Assembly (NCBI GenBank): GCA_032158295.1
Contig: CM063258.1
Location: 12,251,703 to 12,315,702, forward strand
DNA length: 64,000 nucleotides
DNA from: Pycnopodia helianthoides
Taxonomy: Eukaryota > Echinodermata > Asteroidea > Forcipulatida > Asteriidae
Direction: 5' to 3'
Part shown: piece by piece, positions 10,740 to 23,297 of the stretch
How positions within the stretch are numbered: position 1 is the stretch's first letter
Layout: every line of letters begins with the position of its first letter
Notes under the pieces: generated by a model
What the model was told of the DNA's origin: nothing
What the model saw: only the letters and a program-made list of their open reading frames with translations
Database searches by the model: none
Position numbers and translations under genes: made by a program

Positions 10740-13085
10740 GGGTGGGGTGGAGGTGGTTGTGGGGATGGTTGTTGGTGTGGGCGGGCAGTTGGTAATGGGC
10801 AGGGGAGTTGGTGATGGGCAGGGGAGTTGGTAATGGGCAGGGGAGTTGGTGATGGGCAGGGGAGTTGGTGATGGGCAGGGGAGTTGGTGATGGGCAGGGG
10901 AGTTGGTGATGGGCGGGAGTTGGTGATGGGCAGGGGAGTTGGTGATGGGCAGGGGAGTTGGTGATGGGCAGGGGAGTTGGTGATAGGCAGGGGAGTTGGT
11001 GATGGGCAGGGGAGTTGGTGATGGGCAGGGGAGTTGGTGATGGGCAGGGAGTTGGTATGGGCGGGCAGTTGGTGATGGGCAGGGAGTTGGTGATGGGCGG
11101 GCAGTTGGTAATGGGCAGGGAGTTGGTAATGGGCAGGGGAGTTGGTGATGGGCAGGGGAGTTGGTGATGGGCAGGGGAGTTGGTGAGGGCAGGGGAGTTG
11201 GTGATGGGCAGGGGAGTTGGTGATGGGCAGGGGAGTTGGTGATGGGCAGGGGAGTTGGTGATGGGCAGGGGAGTTGGTGATGGGCAGGGGAGTTGGTGAT
11301 GGGCAGGGGAGTTGGTGAATGGGCAGGGGAGTTGGTGATGGGCAGGGGAGTTGGTGATGGGCAGGGGAGTTGGTGATGGGCAGGGGAGTTGGTGATGGGC
11401 AGGGGAGTTGGTAAATGGGCAGGGGAGTTGGTGATGGGCAGGGAGTTGGTGATGGGCAGGGGATTGGTGATGGGCAGGGGAGTTGGTGATGGGCAGGGGA
11501 GTTGGTGATGGGCAGGGGAGTTGGTGATGGGCAGGGGAGTTGGTGATGGGCAGGGGAGTTGGTGATGGGCAGGGGAGTTGGTAATGGGCAGGGGAGTTGG
11601 TGATGGGCAGGGGAGTTGGTGATGGGCAGGGGAGTTGGTGATGGGCAGGGGAGTTGGTAATGGGCAGGGGAGTTGGTGAATGGGCAGGGGAGTTGGTGAT
11701 GGGCAGGGGAGTTGGTGATGGGCAGGGGAGTTGGTAATGGGCAGGGAGTTGGTAATGGGCAGGGGAGTTGGTGATGGGCAGGGGAGTTGGTGATGGGCAG
11801 GGGAGTTGGTAATGGGCAGGGGAGTTGGTATGGGCAGGGGAGTTGGTGATGGGCAGGGGAGTTGGTGATGGGCAGGGGAGTTGGTGATGGGCAGGGGAGT
11901 TGGTAATGGGCAGGGGAGTTGGTGATGGGCAGGGGAGTTGGTGATGGGCAGGGGAGTTGGTGATGGGCAGGGGAGTTGGTAATGGGCAGGGAGTTGGTGA
12001 TGGGCAGGGGAGTTGGTGATGGGCAGGGGAGTTGGTGATGGGCAGGGGAGTTGGTATGGGCAGGGGAGTTGGTGATGGGCAGGGAGTTGGTGATGGGCAG
12101 GGGAGTTGGTGATGGGCAGGGGAGTTGGTGAATGGGCAGGGGAGTTGGTGATGGGCAGGAGTTGGTAGATGGAGAGTGATGGGCAGGGGAGTTGGTGAAT
12201 GGGCAGGGGAGTTGGTGATGGGCAGGGGAGTTGGTGATGGGCAGGGGAGTTGGTGATGGGCAGGGGAGTTGGTGAATGGGCAGGGGAGTTGGTGATGGGC
12301 AGGGGAGTTGGTGATGGGCAGGGGAGTTGTGATGGGCAGGGGAGTTGGTATGGGCAGGGGAGTTGGGATGGGCAGGGAGTTTGTATGGGCAGGGGAGTTG
12401 GTGAATGGGCAGGGGAGTTGGTATGGGCAGGGGGTTGGTGATTGGGCAGGGAGTTGTAGATGGGCAGGGGAGTTGGTGATGGGCAGGGGAGTTGGTATGG
12501 GCAGGGGAGTTGGTGATGGGCAGGGGAGTTGGTGAAGGGCAGGGGAGTTTGGTGATGGGGCAGGGGAGTTGGTGATGGGCAGGGGAGTTGTATGGGCAGG
12601 GGAGTTGGTAAATGGGCAGGGGAGTTGTGTAGATTGGGCAGGGGAGTTGGTGATGGGCAGGGGAGTTGTAGGCGGGAGTTGGTGATGGGCAGGGGAGTTG
12701 GTGATGGGCAGGGGAGTTGGGATGGGCAGGGGAGTTGGGATGGGCAGGGGAGTTGGTGAGGGCAGGGGAGTTGGTGATGGGCAGGGGAGTTTGTATTGGG
12801 CAGGGGAGTTGGTGAAGGGCAGGGGAGTTGGGGATGGGCAGGGGAGTTTGTATTGGGCAGGGGAGTTGGTGATGGGCAGGGGAGTTTGTATTGGGCAGGG
12901 GAGTTGGGATGGGCAGGGGAGTTTGTATTGGGCCGGGAGTTGGTGATGGGCAGGGGAGTTGGTGATGGGCAGGGGAGTTGGTGATGGGCAGGGGGAGTTG
13001 GGGATGGGCAGGGGAGTTGGTGATGGGCAGGGGAGTTGGTAATGGGCAGGGGAGTTGGTGATGGGAAGGGGAGTGTGGGAAGTGG
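10740..13085. repeat. G-rich 19-bp minisatellite, about 120 copies
   Basis: Unit gggcaggggagttggtgat (variant gggcaggggagttggtaat). Strong G-strand asymmetry: each unit has GGG, GGGG and GG runs, so the plus strand can form G-quadruplexes. Small indels concentrate in the right part (about 12050-12960). The minus strand shows two overlapping frames of more than 800 codons, rich in P, T, S and H. They arise because 19 is 1 modulo 3 and the unit has no stop, and I do not call them a gene. Confidence 0.95.
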
Positions 13086-13137
13086 AAGGGGGGGGGACGT
13101 GTGTTGGGGTGTAGAGCAGTGCACAATGTGGCTCTTT

Positions 13138-13161
13138 AAGGCACTTTCAATTATAGGGCAA
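13138..13161. repeat. Short direct repeat at right flank of the 19-bp minisatellite
   Basis: aaggcactttcaattatagg then gcaa; pairs with 10676-10699. Confidence 0.6.
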
Positions 13162-13164
13162 CTA

Positions 13165-13828
13165 AGTCTGTCATGGTGACCTGTTAATGAACTCAACCCC
13201 ATGTATGACTACACTATATCAAAGGCGGTGTTCTAATAGTGAATTTTTACGGGGTTTGACTGGATTTGACCGAACGGTTCTTATGTTTTTGATAGAAACA
13301 CAAAAATGTGCCTTCCGCTACTGCTCCCTATAGCTTGACGCAGAGCTTAACAAAAGGTGATCTATTTATTTATTTCGTTTTTATTTAACCAGGATAGCCC
13401 AATCAGTTTTCAATTAATCATTCTCTCTTGTCAATGTAAAGAACAAAAGACGAAAACAGCTAAAACAATACCTAAATGAATACATTATATAAGAAGTACA
13501 TATTGGGCCAAGAAAAAAACCCGAAAAAACGCCCAAATAAGAGACGTTCGGAAGTATAAAAAGGAGTACAAATTGGTGGCTTAGATAAAAACAAAGTATA
13601 CGTATTACACGTTCAGAGGGCATGATAACTACATAACACATAGCAACGGGTTTGCCCATTGTTGTTATTATTATCACCATTTAAAAAAATCTACACAGGC
13701 TGCACAGACTTGCAGTGGCACAAAGTTGACGTTGGCTGAGTTTGCACTGAAATCATCTTCAGGAAAAACCACAAGCACAATCAGCATTGAGGAGCTCTAA
13801 GTCTTACTATATGGAATTATATACTGCC
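13165..13828. other. Non-coding; possible retroposon tail on the minus strand near 13355-13410
   Basis: Around 13359-13410 the plus strand reads 'tatttatttatttcg', then 'tttatttaaccaggatagccc'. As a reverse complement this resembles LINE 3' tails ending in AATA repeats. No reverse-transcriptase motif is seen beside it, so this is only suggestive. Confidence 0.35.
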
Positions 13829-13998
13829 ATCGCCCGTCGTCCTTCGCCCCGTTATCCTTCGACCGTCGTCCGTCGCCAGTCGCTCGTCGCCCGTCGCCCG
13901 TCGCCCGTCGCCCGTCGCCCGTCGCCCGTCGCCCTTCCCCCGTCGCCCGTCGCCCGTCGCCCGTCTCCCGTCTCCCGTCGCCCGTCGCCCGTCGCCCA
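13829..13998. repeat. 7-bp microsatellite (cgtcgcc)n
   Basis: About 24 copies of cgtcgcc with variants cgtcttc, cttcccc and cgtctcc. Period 7 gives an Arg/Pro/Ser repeat in one direction and a Gly/Asp/Arg repeat in the other. Not coding. Confidence 0.93.
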
Positions 13999-14009
13999 TC
14001 TCCATTTGC

Positions 14010-15748
14010 TCTTTTCACACTGCTTCCAGCCATTGTCTTAACTCCATGTTGTACGTTTACGCGTCCGCATTACAATAATGAGAACAACAATTGAAATATT
14101 TGACATTTTAGTTTCAGGGGGCATGCTCAAAATATTTCGAAAACACTTTGTAAGGAACATAATGGGCAACTTGCTTTTTATTTAGATTTTACATTTACAT
14201 TGCAAAACATCAAATAATTTTTTTCCTGTGATTCCGTTAAATACGTGAATATTCTACCAGGTCTAGGTCTTGTTGTACTCTTTATATTCCTTTCACTCGC
14301 ATCCTGTGCTCAAGCAACACTCTTCGTTTCTATGGGCCCTGTTTATGGAACTGTATTCGTGAAAAAGAAAAAAAATTGCCGTCTGTGAGTCGATTCAAGT
14401 CTTCTTGAAGAAGAATTATTTTCTCCAATTATAAGGCATAGCTCTCGACTAGTCAGTCCAGCTCCTATCGTCAGCCATTTATGTAATAGCCCAGCTAGTT
14501 TTGACATATTTCTCTCATTGCATCCACAGTCTGCTTAAATTGTTTTGTTTTGTGTTATCTGTTTGTCTTGTCTGCATGTTTGGAACTTGTCTATCTGGGC
14601 TGTCTTCTACGAGCCTTGGCTTGATCCAACGGCCTCATACTATTTTTGTTTTGGTCTACATTAACTCTTCCCTCTCAATCTTATGTGCTTGTTATTTCGT
14701 TTGTTATATCTATGTAATATTCTGTATAATTTGGGGCTGAATAAAGAAAAATCTAGAGCGGGACTTGATTCAAACTCCACTCATATAGTAAAATTGTTCT
14801 TTGTTCAACCCCAAGTTATTTGAACTTACCCAGTCTGTTTCCCTTGTGGTTAAGTACTTGACATGACTTGTTATATTTTGTGAAGAGTAGCATGAAACAA
14901 TCGTTGACTTGAATGAATGAATTGAACGAAAGAAAGAATGACCTGGTTATCTATGAGAGTTTATCTGTATCACTGTTAAAATTGATCTTGAGATAGGAAG
15001 GAAACATTAACTCAATGGTTAAAATGTCCCCAAATAATCAAATTAAACAGGTTGAAACACGTATTCATCAACAAATCCTTCAGGGCATAGGATGATACAT
15101 GTATATCAAAATATACAGATCTGATATTTCTTCATAATTATGCGGTTCCCTTTATTTTCATGATCGATTTGCTAAGGGCAAAATTGGGCAATTCCATTTA
15201 CCAGGGGCTTTAAAAAAACAAAAATAAAAAAAAATCAAATGTTTAAATATTGTTCTCATTTTGTAAAGCGGACACGTTAACGTATTGGAAAAATTGAAAG
15301 ATTTAAAATTTTTCATTTTCATTTTCATTGAGTGACCGACTACAAGCCCGTTTTTTACAGCTAGTGGATGCCAGAATACAATCCTTGTGCATTTTGGTAA
15401 TTGGTTTTCCTCCAAATGAGAAGGGTGTAATATAAAACGAATGATAAATGTTTTGCATTCGTGCAATAGAGAGAATATTTTCGTTCGTTAAAGAAACATT
15501 ACAGAATTGGTAAGAAAAAAACTTGTAAAATATACTTGTTTAACACAATTTACATCAAAAACATACACGATCTAATGATGATGATAGTAGAAAACATCCC
15601 TTGAAATATTTCCGTCTGAAATGCCATATTTGATGAGAAACGAATATATTAATTTTCCGATTGGAGTTTATCGCTCAGTGAGCGTTTTGTTCGTTTGTTA
15701 AATCTATATGATTTTATGCAAATGTGTAATCGGATTTTCACTATTTTG
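14010..15748. other. No recognisable gene
   Basis: AT-rich. A frame at 14501-14740 ends in a hydrophobic, cysteine-rich peptide just before an aataaa (14741). No domain is recognised and it may be a retroposon tail. The rest shows nothing. Confidence 0.4.
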
Positions 15749-15749
15749 T

Positions 15750-18700
15750 GTCTTGAGTCCGTCACCCCGGTGCTTGATAACCTTAGCTTGTTAGTCTTTC
15801 ATAGCTGGGGACTGTATTAGCCGAGTCTTGAGTCCGTCACCCCGGTGCTTGATAACCCAGGCTTGTTAGTCTTTCAAAGCTGCGGGACTGTATTAGCCGA
15901 GTCTTGAGTCCGTCACCCCGGTGCTTGATAACCTTAGCTTGTTAGTCTTTCATAGCTGCGGGACTGTATTAGCCTAGTCTTGAGTCCGTCACCCCGGTGC
16001 TTGATAACCCAGGCTTGTTAGTCTTTCAAGCTGCGGGACTGTATTAGCCGAGTCTTGAGTCCGTCACCCCGGTGCTTGATAACCTTAGCTTGTTAGTCTT
16101 TCATAGCTGCGGGACTGTATTAGCCTAGTCTTGAGTCCGTCACCCCGGTGCTTGATAACCCAGGCTTGTTAGTCTTTCATAGCTGCGGGACTGTATTAGC
16201 CGAGTCTTGAGTCCGTCACCCCGGTGCTTGAGTAACCTTAGCTTGTTAGTCTTTCATAGCTGCGGACTGTTTAGCCGAGTCTTGAGTCCGCCACCCCGGT
16301 GCTTGATAACCTTAGCTTGTTAGTCTTTCAAGCTGCGGGACTGTATTAGCCGAGTCTTGAGTCCGCACCCGGTGCTTGATAACCTAGCTTGTTAGTCTTT
16401 CATAGCTGGGACTGTATTAGCCAGTCTTGAGTCCGCCACCCCGGTGCTTGATAACCTTAGCTTGTTAGTCTTTCAAAGCTGCGGGATGTATTAGCCGAGT
16501 CTTGAGTCCGCCACCCGGTGCTTGATAACCAGCTTGTTAGTCTTTCAAGCTGGGGACTGTATTAGCCGAGTCTTGAGTCCGTCACCCCGGTGCTTGATAA
16601 CTAGCTTGTTAGTCTTTCAAAGCTGCGGGACTGTATTAGCGAGTCTTGAGTCCGCCCCCGGTGCTTGATAACCAGCTTGTTAGTCTTTCAAGCAGGGGAC
16701 TGTTATTAGCCGAGTCTTGAGTCCGCACCCCGGTGCTTGATAACCCAGGCTTGTTAGTCTTTCATAGCTGGGGACTGTATTAGCCGAGTCTGAGTCCGCC
16801 ACCCGGTGCTTGATAACCAGCTTGTTAGTCTTTCAAGCTGTGGGACTGTATTAGCCGAGTCTTGAGTCCCCCCCGGTGCTTGATAACCTTAGCTTGTTAG
16901 TCTTTCATAGCTGCGGGACTGTATTAGCCGAGTCTTGAGTCCGCCACCGTTAGCCAGTCTGGTCGCACCGGTGTTGTACTTGTAGTCTTAGCGGATTTAG
17001 CAGTCTGATCCTGCTGTATGTTGTTATCTTTCAAGCTGGATGTTAGCAGTCTTGATCGCCGTGTTGACAGTTGTTAGTTTCAACTGACGTTGCGTTTGAG
17101 TCCGCCCGGTGTAACAGTTGTTGTCTTTCAGGGATGTTAGCAGCTGAGTCGCACGGTGACCTAGTTGTTAGTCTTAACGCGGACTTTACGTCTTGAGTCG
17201 CACCCTGCTGAACAGCTGTTTTATGGCTGTTTAGCCGAGTTGAGTCCGCACCGGCTGTACCGTTTTAGTCTTTATAGTGGGGACTGTTAGCCATCTGAGT
17301 CCGCACCGTGTGTAACTAGCTGTAGTCTTTCAAGTGGGAGTATAGCCAGTCTTGATCCGCACCGTGCTGATAACAGCTTGTTGTCTTCAAGCGGACTGTT
17401 AGCCGAGCTAGTCCGCACCGGTGCTTGAACCAGCTTGTTCTTCAGCTGGGATGTTTGAGTCTTGAGTCGCACCGGTGCTTGATAACCAGTGTTAGTCTTT
17501 CAGCGGGGACTGTATGCAGTTGGTCCGCACCGTGCTGATACAGTGTTAGTCTTTCAAGCTGGATGTATTAGCGAGTCTTGATCCGCACCGGTGCTTGTAA
17601 CGCTGTTAGTCTTTCAAGCTGGACTGTATAGCCGAGTCTGAGTCCGCACCGTGCTTGATAACAGCGTAGTCTTTCAAGCTGGACGTTACCGAGCTTGAGT
17701 CCGCACCGTGCTATAACCAGCTTATCTTCAACTGCGGACTGTATTAGCCGATCTTGAGTCCGCACCCGTGCTTGATAACCAGTTGTTAGTCTTTCAACTG
17801 GACTGTATTAGCCGGTCTTGAGTCGCACCCGTGCTGAACAGCTTGTTATTTCAAGCGGCGTAACCGGCTTGAGTCCTACCCGGCTTGATACTAGCTTGTT
17901 AGCTTTCAACCGCTGTTGCCACTACCCCGTCTTGATACCCGCTTGTAGTCTTCATAGCTGGGACTTATTAGCCAGTCTTGAGTCCGTCACCCCGGTGCTT
18001 GATAACCCAGGTTGTTATCTTCTAGCTGTGGACTGTATAGCCGAGCTTGAGTTCCGTCACCCCGGTGCTTGATAACCAGCTTGTTAGTCTTTCATAGCTG
18101 GGACTGTTTTAGCCGAGCCGCACCCGTGCTTGATAACCCAGCTTGTTAGTCTTTCAAGCTGGGGACTGTATTAGCCGAGTCTTGAGTCCGTCACCCCGTG
18201 CTTGATAACCTAGCTTGTTAGTCTTTCAAAGCTGCGGGACTGTATTAGCCAGCTTGATCCGCACCCCGGTGCTTGATAACCTTAGCTTGTTAGTTTCAAG
18301 CTGCGGGACTGTATTAGCAGTCTTGAGTCCGCACCCCGGTGCTTGATAACCAGCTTGTTAGTCTTTCAAGCGGGGACTGTATTAGCCGAGTCTTGAGTCC
18401 GCACCCCGGTGCTTGATAACCCAGCTTGTTAGTCTTTCATAGCTGGGGACTGTATTAGCCAGTCTTGAGTCGCCACCCCGTGCTGTAACCTAGCTTGTTG
18501 TCTTTCAAGCGCGGGACTGTTAGCCATCTTGAGTCCGCCACCGGTGCTTGATAACCTAGCTTGTTAGTCTTTCAAAGCGGGGACTGTATTAGCAGTCTTG
18601 ATCCGCACCCGGTGCTTGATAACTGCTTGTTATCTTTCAAGCTGGGGACTGTATTACAGTCTTGATCCGCCACCCGGTGCTTGATAACCAGGCTTGTTTC

Positions 18701-21700
18701 TTATAGCTGGGGACTGTATTAGCCGAGTCTTGATCCCACCGGTGCTTGATAACCAGCTTGTTAGTCTTTCAAGCGGGGACTGTATTAGCCGGTCTTGAGT
18801 CGCCCGGTGCTGATAACCTAGCTTGTTTCTTTCAAGCTGGGACTGTATTAGCCAGTCTTGAGTCCGCACCGTGCTTGATAACCAGCTTGTAGTCTTTCAG
18901 CTGGGCTGTATTAGCAGTCTTGAGTCCGCCCCCGTGCTTGTACCTAGCTTGTTAGTTTTCATAGCTGGGACTGTATTAGCGAGTCTTGAGTCCGCACCGG
19001 TGCTTGATAACCTAGCTTGTTGTCTTCATAGTGGGGACTGTTTAGCCAGTCTTGAGTCCGCACCGGTGCTTGATAACCTAGCTTTAGTCTTTCAAGCTGG
19101 GGACTGTTTAGCCAGTCTTGAGTCCGCACCCCGGTGCTTGATAACCTTAGTTTAGTCTTTCAAGCTGGGGCGTTAGCGAGTTTGGTCCGCACCCGGTGCT
19201 TGATAACCAGCTTGTTAGTCTTCAAGCTGGGATGTATAGCCGAGTCTTGAGTCCGCACCCGTGCTTGATAACAGCTTGTTGTCTTTCATAGCTGGGGACT
19301 GTATTAGCGAGTCTTGAGTCCGTCACCCCGGTGCTGATAACCTTAGCTTGTTAGTCTTTCATAGCTGCGGGACTGTATTAGCCGAGTCTTGAGTCCGCCA
19401 CCCCGGTGCTTGATAACCTTAGCTTGTTAGTCTTTCATAGCTGCGGGACTGTATTAGCCGAGTCTTGAGTCCGCCACCCCGGTGCTTGATAACCCAGCTT
19501 GTTAGTCTTTCATAGCTGTGGGACTGTATTAGCCGAGTCTTGAGTCCGTCACCCCGGTGCTTGATAACCTTAGCTTGTTAGTCTTTCATAGCTGCGGGAC
19601 TGTATTAGCCGAGTCTTGAGTCCGCACCCCGGTGCTTGATAACCTTAGCTTGTTAGTCTTTCATAGCTGCGGGACTGTTTAGCCTAGTCTTGAGTCCGCC
19701 ACCCGGTGCTTGATAACCTTAGCTTGTTAGTCTTTCAAGCTGGGCGGACTGTTTTCGCCAGTCTTGACCTCACCTGCTTGATTAACTTAGCTTGTTAGTC
19801 TTTCAAGCTGCGGGACTGTTTAGCCTAGTCTTGAGTCCGTCACCCGGTGTTTGTAACCTTAGCTTGTAGTCTTTCAAGCTGCGGGACTGTATTAGCCAGT
19901 CTTGAGTCGTCCACCCGGTGCTGATAACTTAGCTGTAGTTTTCAAGCTGCGGGACTGTATTAAGCCTAGTCTTGAGTCCGTCACCCGGTGCTTGATAACC
20001 AGGCTTTAGTCTTTCAACGCGGGACTGTATTAGCTGAGTCTTGAGTCCGCACCCGGGTCTTGAGTAACCTTAGCTTGTTAGTTTTCAAGCTGCGGGACTG
20101 TATTAGCCGAGTCTTGAGTCGTCACCCGGTGCTTGATAACCTTAGCTTGTTAGTTTTCAAGCTGCGGGACTGTTTTAGCCTAGTCTTGAGTCCGTCACCC
20201 CGGTGCTTGATAACCCAGCTTGTTAGTCTTTCAAGCTGCGGGACTGTTTAGCCTAGTCTTGAGTCCGCACCCGGTGCTGATAACCAGCTTGTTAGTCTTT
20301 CATAGCTGCGGGACTGTATTAGCCGAGTCTTGAGTCCGCCACCCGGTGCTTGATAACCTTAGCTTGTTAGTCTTTCAAGCTGCGGGACTGTTTAGCCAGT
20401 CTTGAGTCCGTCACCCGTTGCTTGATAACCTAGCTTGATTAGTCTTCATAGCTGGGGCTGTTTAGCCAGTCTTGAGTCCGCACCCCGTGTTGATAACCTA
20501 GCTTGTTAGTCTTCAAGCTGCGGGACTGTATTAGCCGAGTCTTGAGTCCGTCACCCCGAGTGCTTGATAACTTGCTTGTTAGTCTTTCATAGCTGCGGGA
20601 TGTTTAGCCAGTCTTGAGTCCGTCACCCGGTGCTTGATAACCTTAGCTTGTTAGTCTTTCATAGCTCGGGGACTTATTAGCCTAGTCTTGAGTCCGCACC
20701 CCGGTGCTTGATAACCTTAGCTTGTTAGTCTTTATAGCTGCGGGCTGTTTACAGTCTTGAGTCCGCACCCGGTGCTTGTAACCTTAGCTGTTAGTCTTTC
20801 ATAGCTTGGGACTTATTAGCCGAGTCTTGAGTCCGCCACCCGGTGCTTGATAACCAGGCTTGTTAGTCTTTCAAGCTGTGGACTGTATTAGCCGATCTTG
20901 AGTCCGTCACCCGGTGTTGATAACCTTAGCTTGTTAGTCTTTCATAGCTGCGGGACTGTATTAGCCGAGTCTTGAGTCCGTACCCGGTGCTGATAACCTT
21001 AGCTTGTTAGTCTTTCATAGCTGCGGGGACTGTTTTAGCCTAGTCTTGAGTCCGCCACCCGGTGCTTGATAACCTTAGCTTGTTAGTCTTTCAAAGCGCG
21101 GGACTGTTTTAGCCTAGTCTTGAGTCCGCACCCCGTGCTTGATAACCTAGCTTGTTAGTCTTTCATAGCTGCGGGACTGTTTTAGCCAGTCTTGAGTCCG
21201 CCACCCCGGTGCTTGATAACCTTAGCTTGTTAGTCTTTCAAGCTGCGGGATGTATTAGCCGAGTCTTGAGTCCGTCACCCCGTGCTAGATAACCTTAGCT
21301 TGTTAGTTTTTCATAGCTGCGGGACTGTATTAGCCGAGTCTTGAGTCCGTCACCCCGGTGCTTGATAACCTTAGCTTGTTAGTCTTTCATAGCTGTGGGA
21401 CTGTATTAGCCGAGTCTTGAGTCCGTCACCCCGGTGCTTGATAACCTTAGCTTGTTAGTCTTTCATAGCTGCGGGACTGTATTAGCCGAGTCTTGAGTCC
21501 GCCACCCCGGTGCTTGATAACCTTAGCTTGTTAGTCTTTCATAGCTGTGGGACTGTATTAGCCGAGTCTTGAGTCCGCCACCCCGGTGCTTGATAACCCA
21601 GGCTTGTTAGTCTTTCATAGCTGTGGGACTGTATTAGCCGAGTCTTGAGTCCGTCACCCCGGTGCTTGATAACCTTAGCTTGTTAGTCTTTCATAGCTGC

Positions 21701-22883
21701 GGGACTGTATTAGCCGAGTCTTGAGTCCGTCACCCCGGTGCTTGATAACCTTAGCTTGTTAGTCTTTCATAGCTGCGGGACTGTTTTAGCCTAGTCTTGA
21801 GTCCGCCACCCCGGTGCTTGATAACCTTAGCTTGTTAGTCTTTCAAAGCAGCGGGACTGTTTTAGCCTAGTCTTGAGTCCGCCACCCCGTTGCTTGATAA
21901 CCTTAGCTTGTTAGTCTTTCATAGCTGCGGGACTGTTTTAGCCTAGTCTTGAGTCCGCCACCCCGGTGCTTGATAACCTTAGCTTGTTAGTCTTTCAAAG
22001 CTGCGGGACTGTATTAGCCGAGTCTTGAGTCCGTCACCCCGGTGCTAGATAACCTTAGCTTGTTAGTTTTTCAAAGCTGCGGGACTGTATTAGCCTAGTC
22101 TTGAGTCCGTCACCCCGGTGCTTGATAACCCAGGCTTGTTAGTCTTTCAAAGCTGCGGGACTGTAATAGCCGAGTCTTGAGTCCGTCACCCCGGTGCTAG
22201 ATAACCTTAGCTTGTTAGTTTTTCATAGCTGCGGGACTGTATTAGCCGAGTCTTGAGTCCGTCACCCCGGTGCTTGATAACCTTAGCTTGTTAGTCTTTC
22301 AAAGCTGCGGGACTGTTTTAGCCTAGTCTTGAGTCCGTCACCCCGGTGCTTGATAACCCAGGCTTGTTAGTCTTTCATAGCTGCGGGACTGTTTTAGCCT
22401 AGTCTTGAGTCCGCCACCACGGTGCTTGATAACCCAGGCTTGTTAGTCTTTCATAGCTGCGGGACTGTATTAGCCGAGTCTTGAGTCCGCCACCCCAGTG
22501 CTTGATAACCTTAGCTTGTTAGTCTTTCATAGCTGCGGGACTGTTTTAGCCTAGTCTTGAGTCCGTCACCCCGGTGCTTGATAACCCAGGCTTGTTAGTC
22601 TTTCATAGCTACGGGACTGTATTAGCCTAGTCTTGAGTCCGCCACCCCGGTGCTTGATAACCTTAGCTTGTTAGTCTTTCATAGCTGCGGGACTGTATTA
22701 GCCGAGTCTTGAGTCCGCCACCCCGGTGCTTGATAACCTTAGCTTGTTAGTCTTTCATAGCTGTGGGACTGTATTAGCCGAGTCTTGAGTCCGCCACCCC
22801 GGTGCTTGATAACCCAGGCTTGTTAGTCTTTCATAGCTGTGGGACTGTATTAGCCGAGTCTTGAGTCCGTCACCCCGGTGCTT
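15750..22883. repeat. 76-bp satellite array, about 94 monomers (left part)
   Basis: The monomer reads cttgataaccttagcttgtt, agtctttcatagctgcggga, ctgtattagccgagtcttga, gtccgtcaccccggtg. Two main variants, 'aaccttagcttg' and 'aacccaggcttg', alternate at the left end, giving a dimeric higher-order pattern up to about 16250. Monomers at both edges are intact. From about 16250 to 20900 they carry many one-base deletions, worst at 16950-17900, where length drops well below 76. Short frames inside are artefacts. Confidence 0.96.
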
Positions 22884-23162
22884 CACTCACAGTTTTATTT
22901 AGTCAATCATAGTGAGAAATTCGTCAAAGTGGGCGAAAATGATTAGTAATGCGAGTGATTAGTCAATTGACGATTTCCTTTAAGAGAATGACAAATTATA
23001 GTTGGTGCAATACGAATTGTTTCAAGTGCTGGACTAATTAATATAAGTGAAATACTACTTTGAATGAAGGACTAATTTGAAGGACGGACTAATTTGTCAA
23101 TTGACAAAGAAGCATCGTCACGTAAACAAGACATGATGAAGTATTTTTTACATTACAATTCA

Positions 23163-23297
23163 ACTGACTAACTTTTTGCGACATGACTAATTAAGAGCAC
23201 GATCCCACCAATACTTTTCAGGGCGTGATTTTTTTACATACAAAATTCACTGACTAACTTTTGCGACATGACTAATTAAGAGTGCGATCCCGCCAAT
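23163..23297. repeat. Subterminal direct repeat in the CACT-ended element
   Basis: 'ctgactaactttttgcgaca' followed by 'tgactaattaagag.(g)cgatccc.ccaat' occurs at about 23164-23212 and again at about 23249-23297 (period about 85 bp). The same gactaatt core recurs inverted near the right end. Confidence 0.8.

Noticed and set aside
10661..13202. Two overlapping minus-strand frames of more than 800 codons, rich in SPTPLPITN and AHHQLPCP
   Set aside because: They coincide with the 19-bp minisatellite. A stop-free unit with period 1 modulo 3 keeps all frames open and yields the same 19-residue repeat in each. No splice, start or domain evidence.
13787..14041. Arg/Pro-rich frames on both strands
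   Set aside because: They fall on the (cgtcgcc)n microsatellite.
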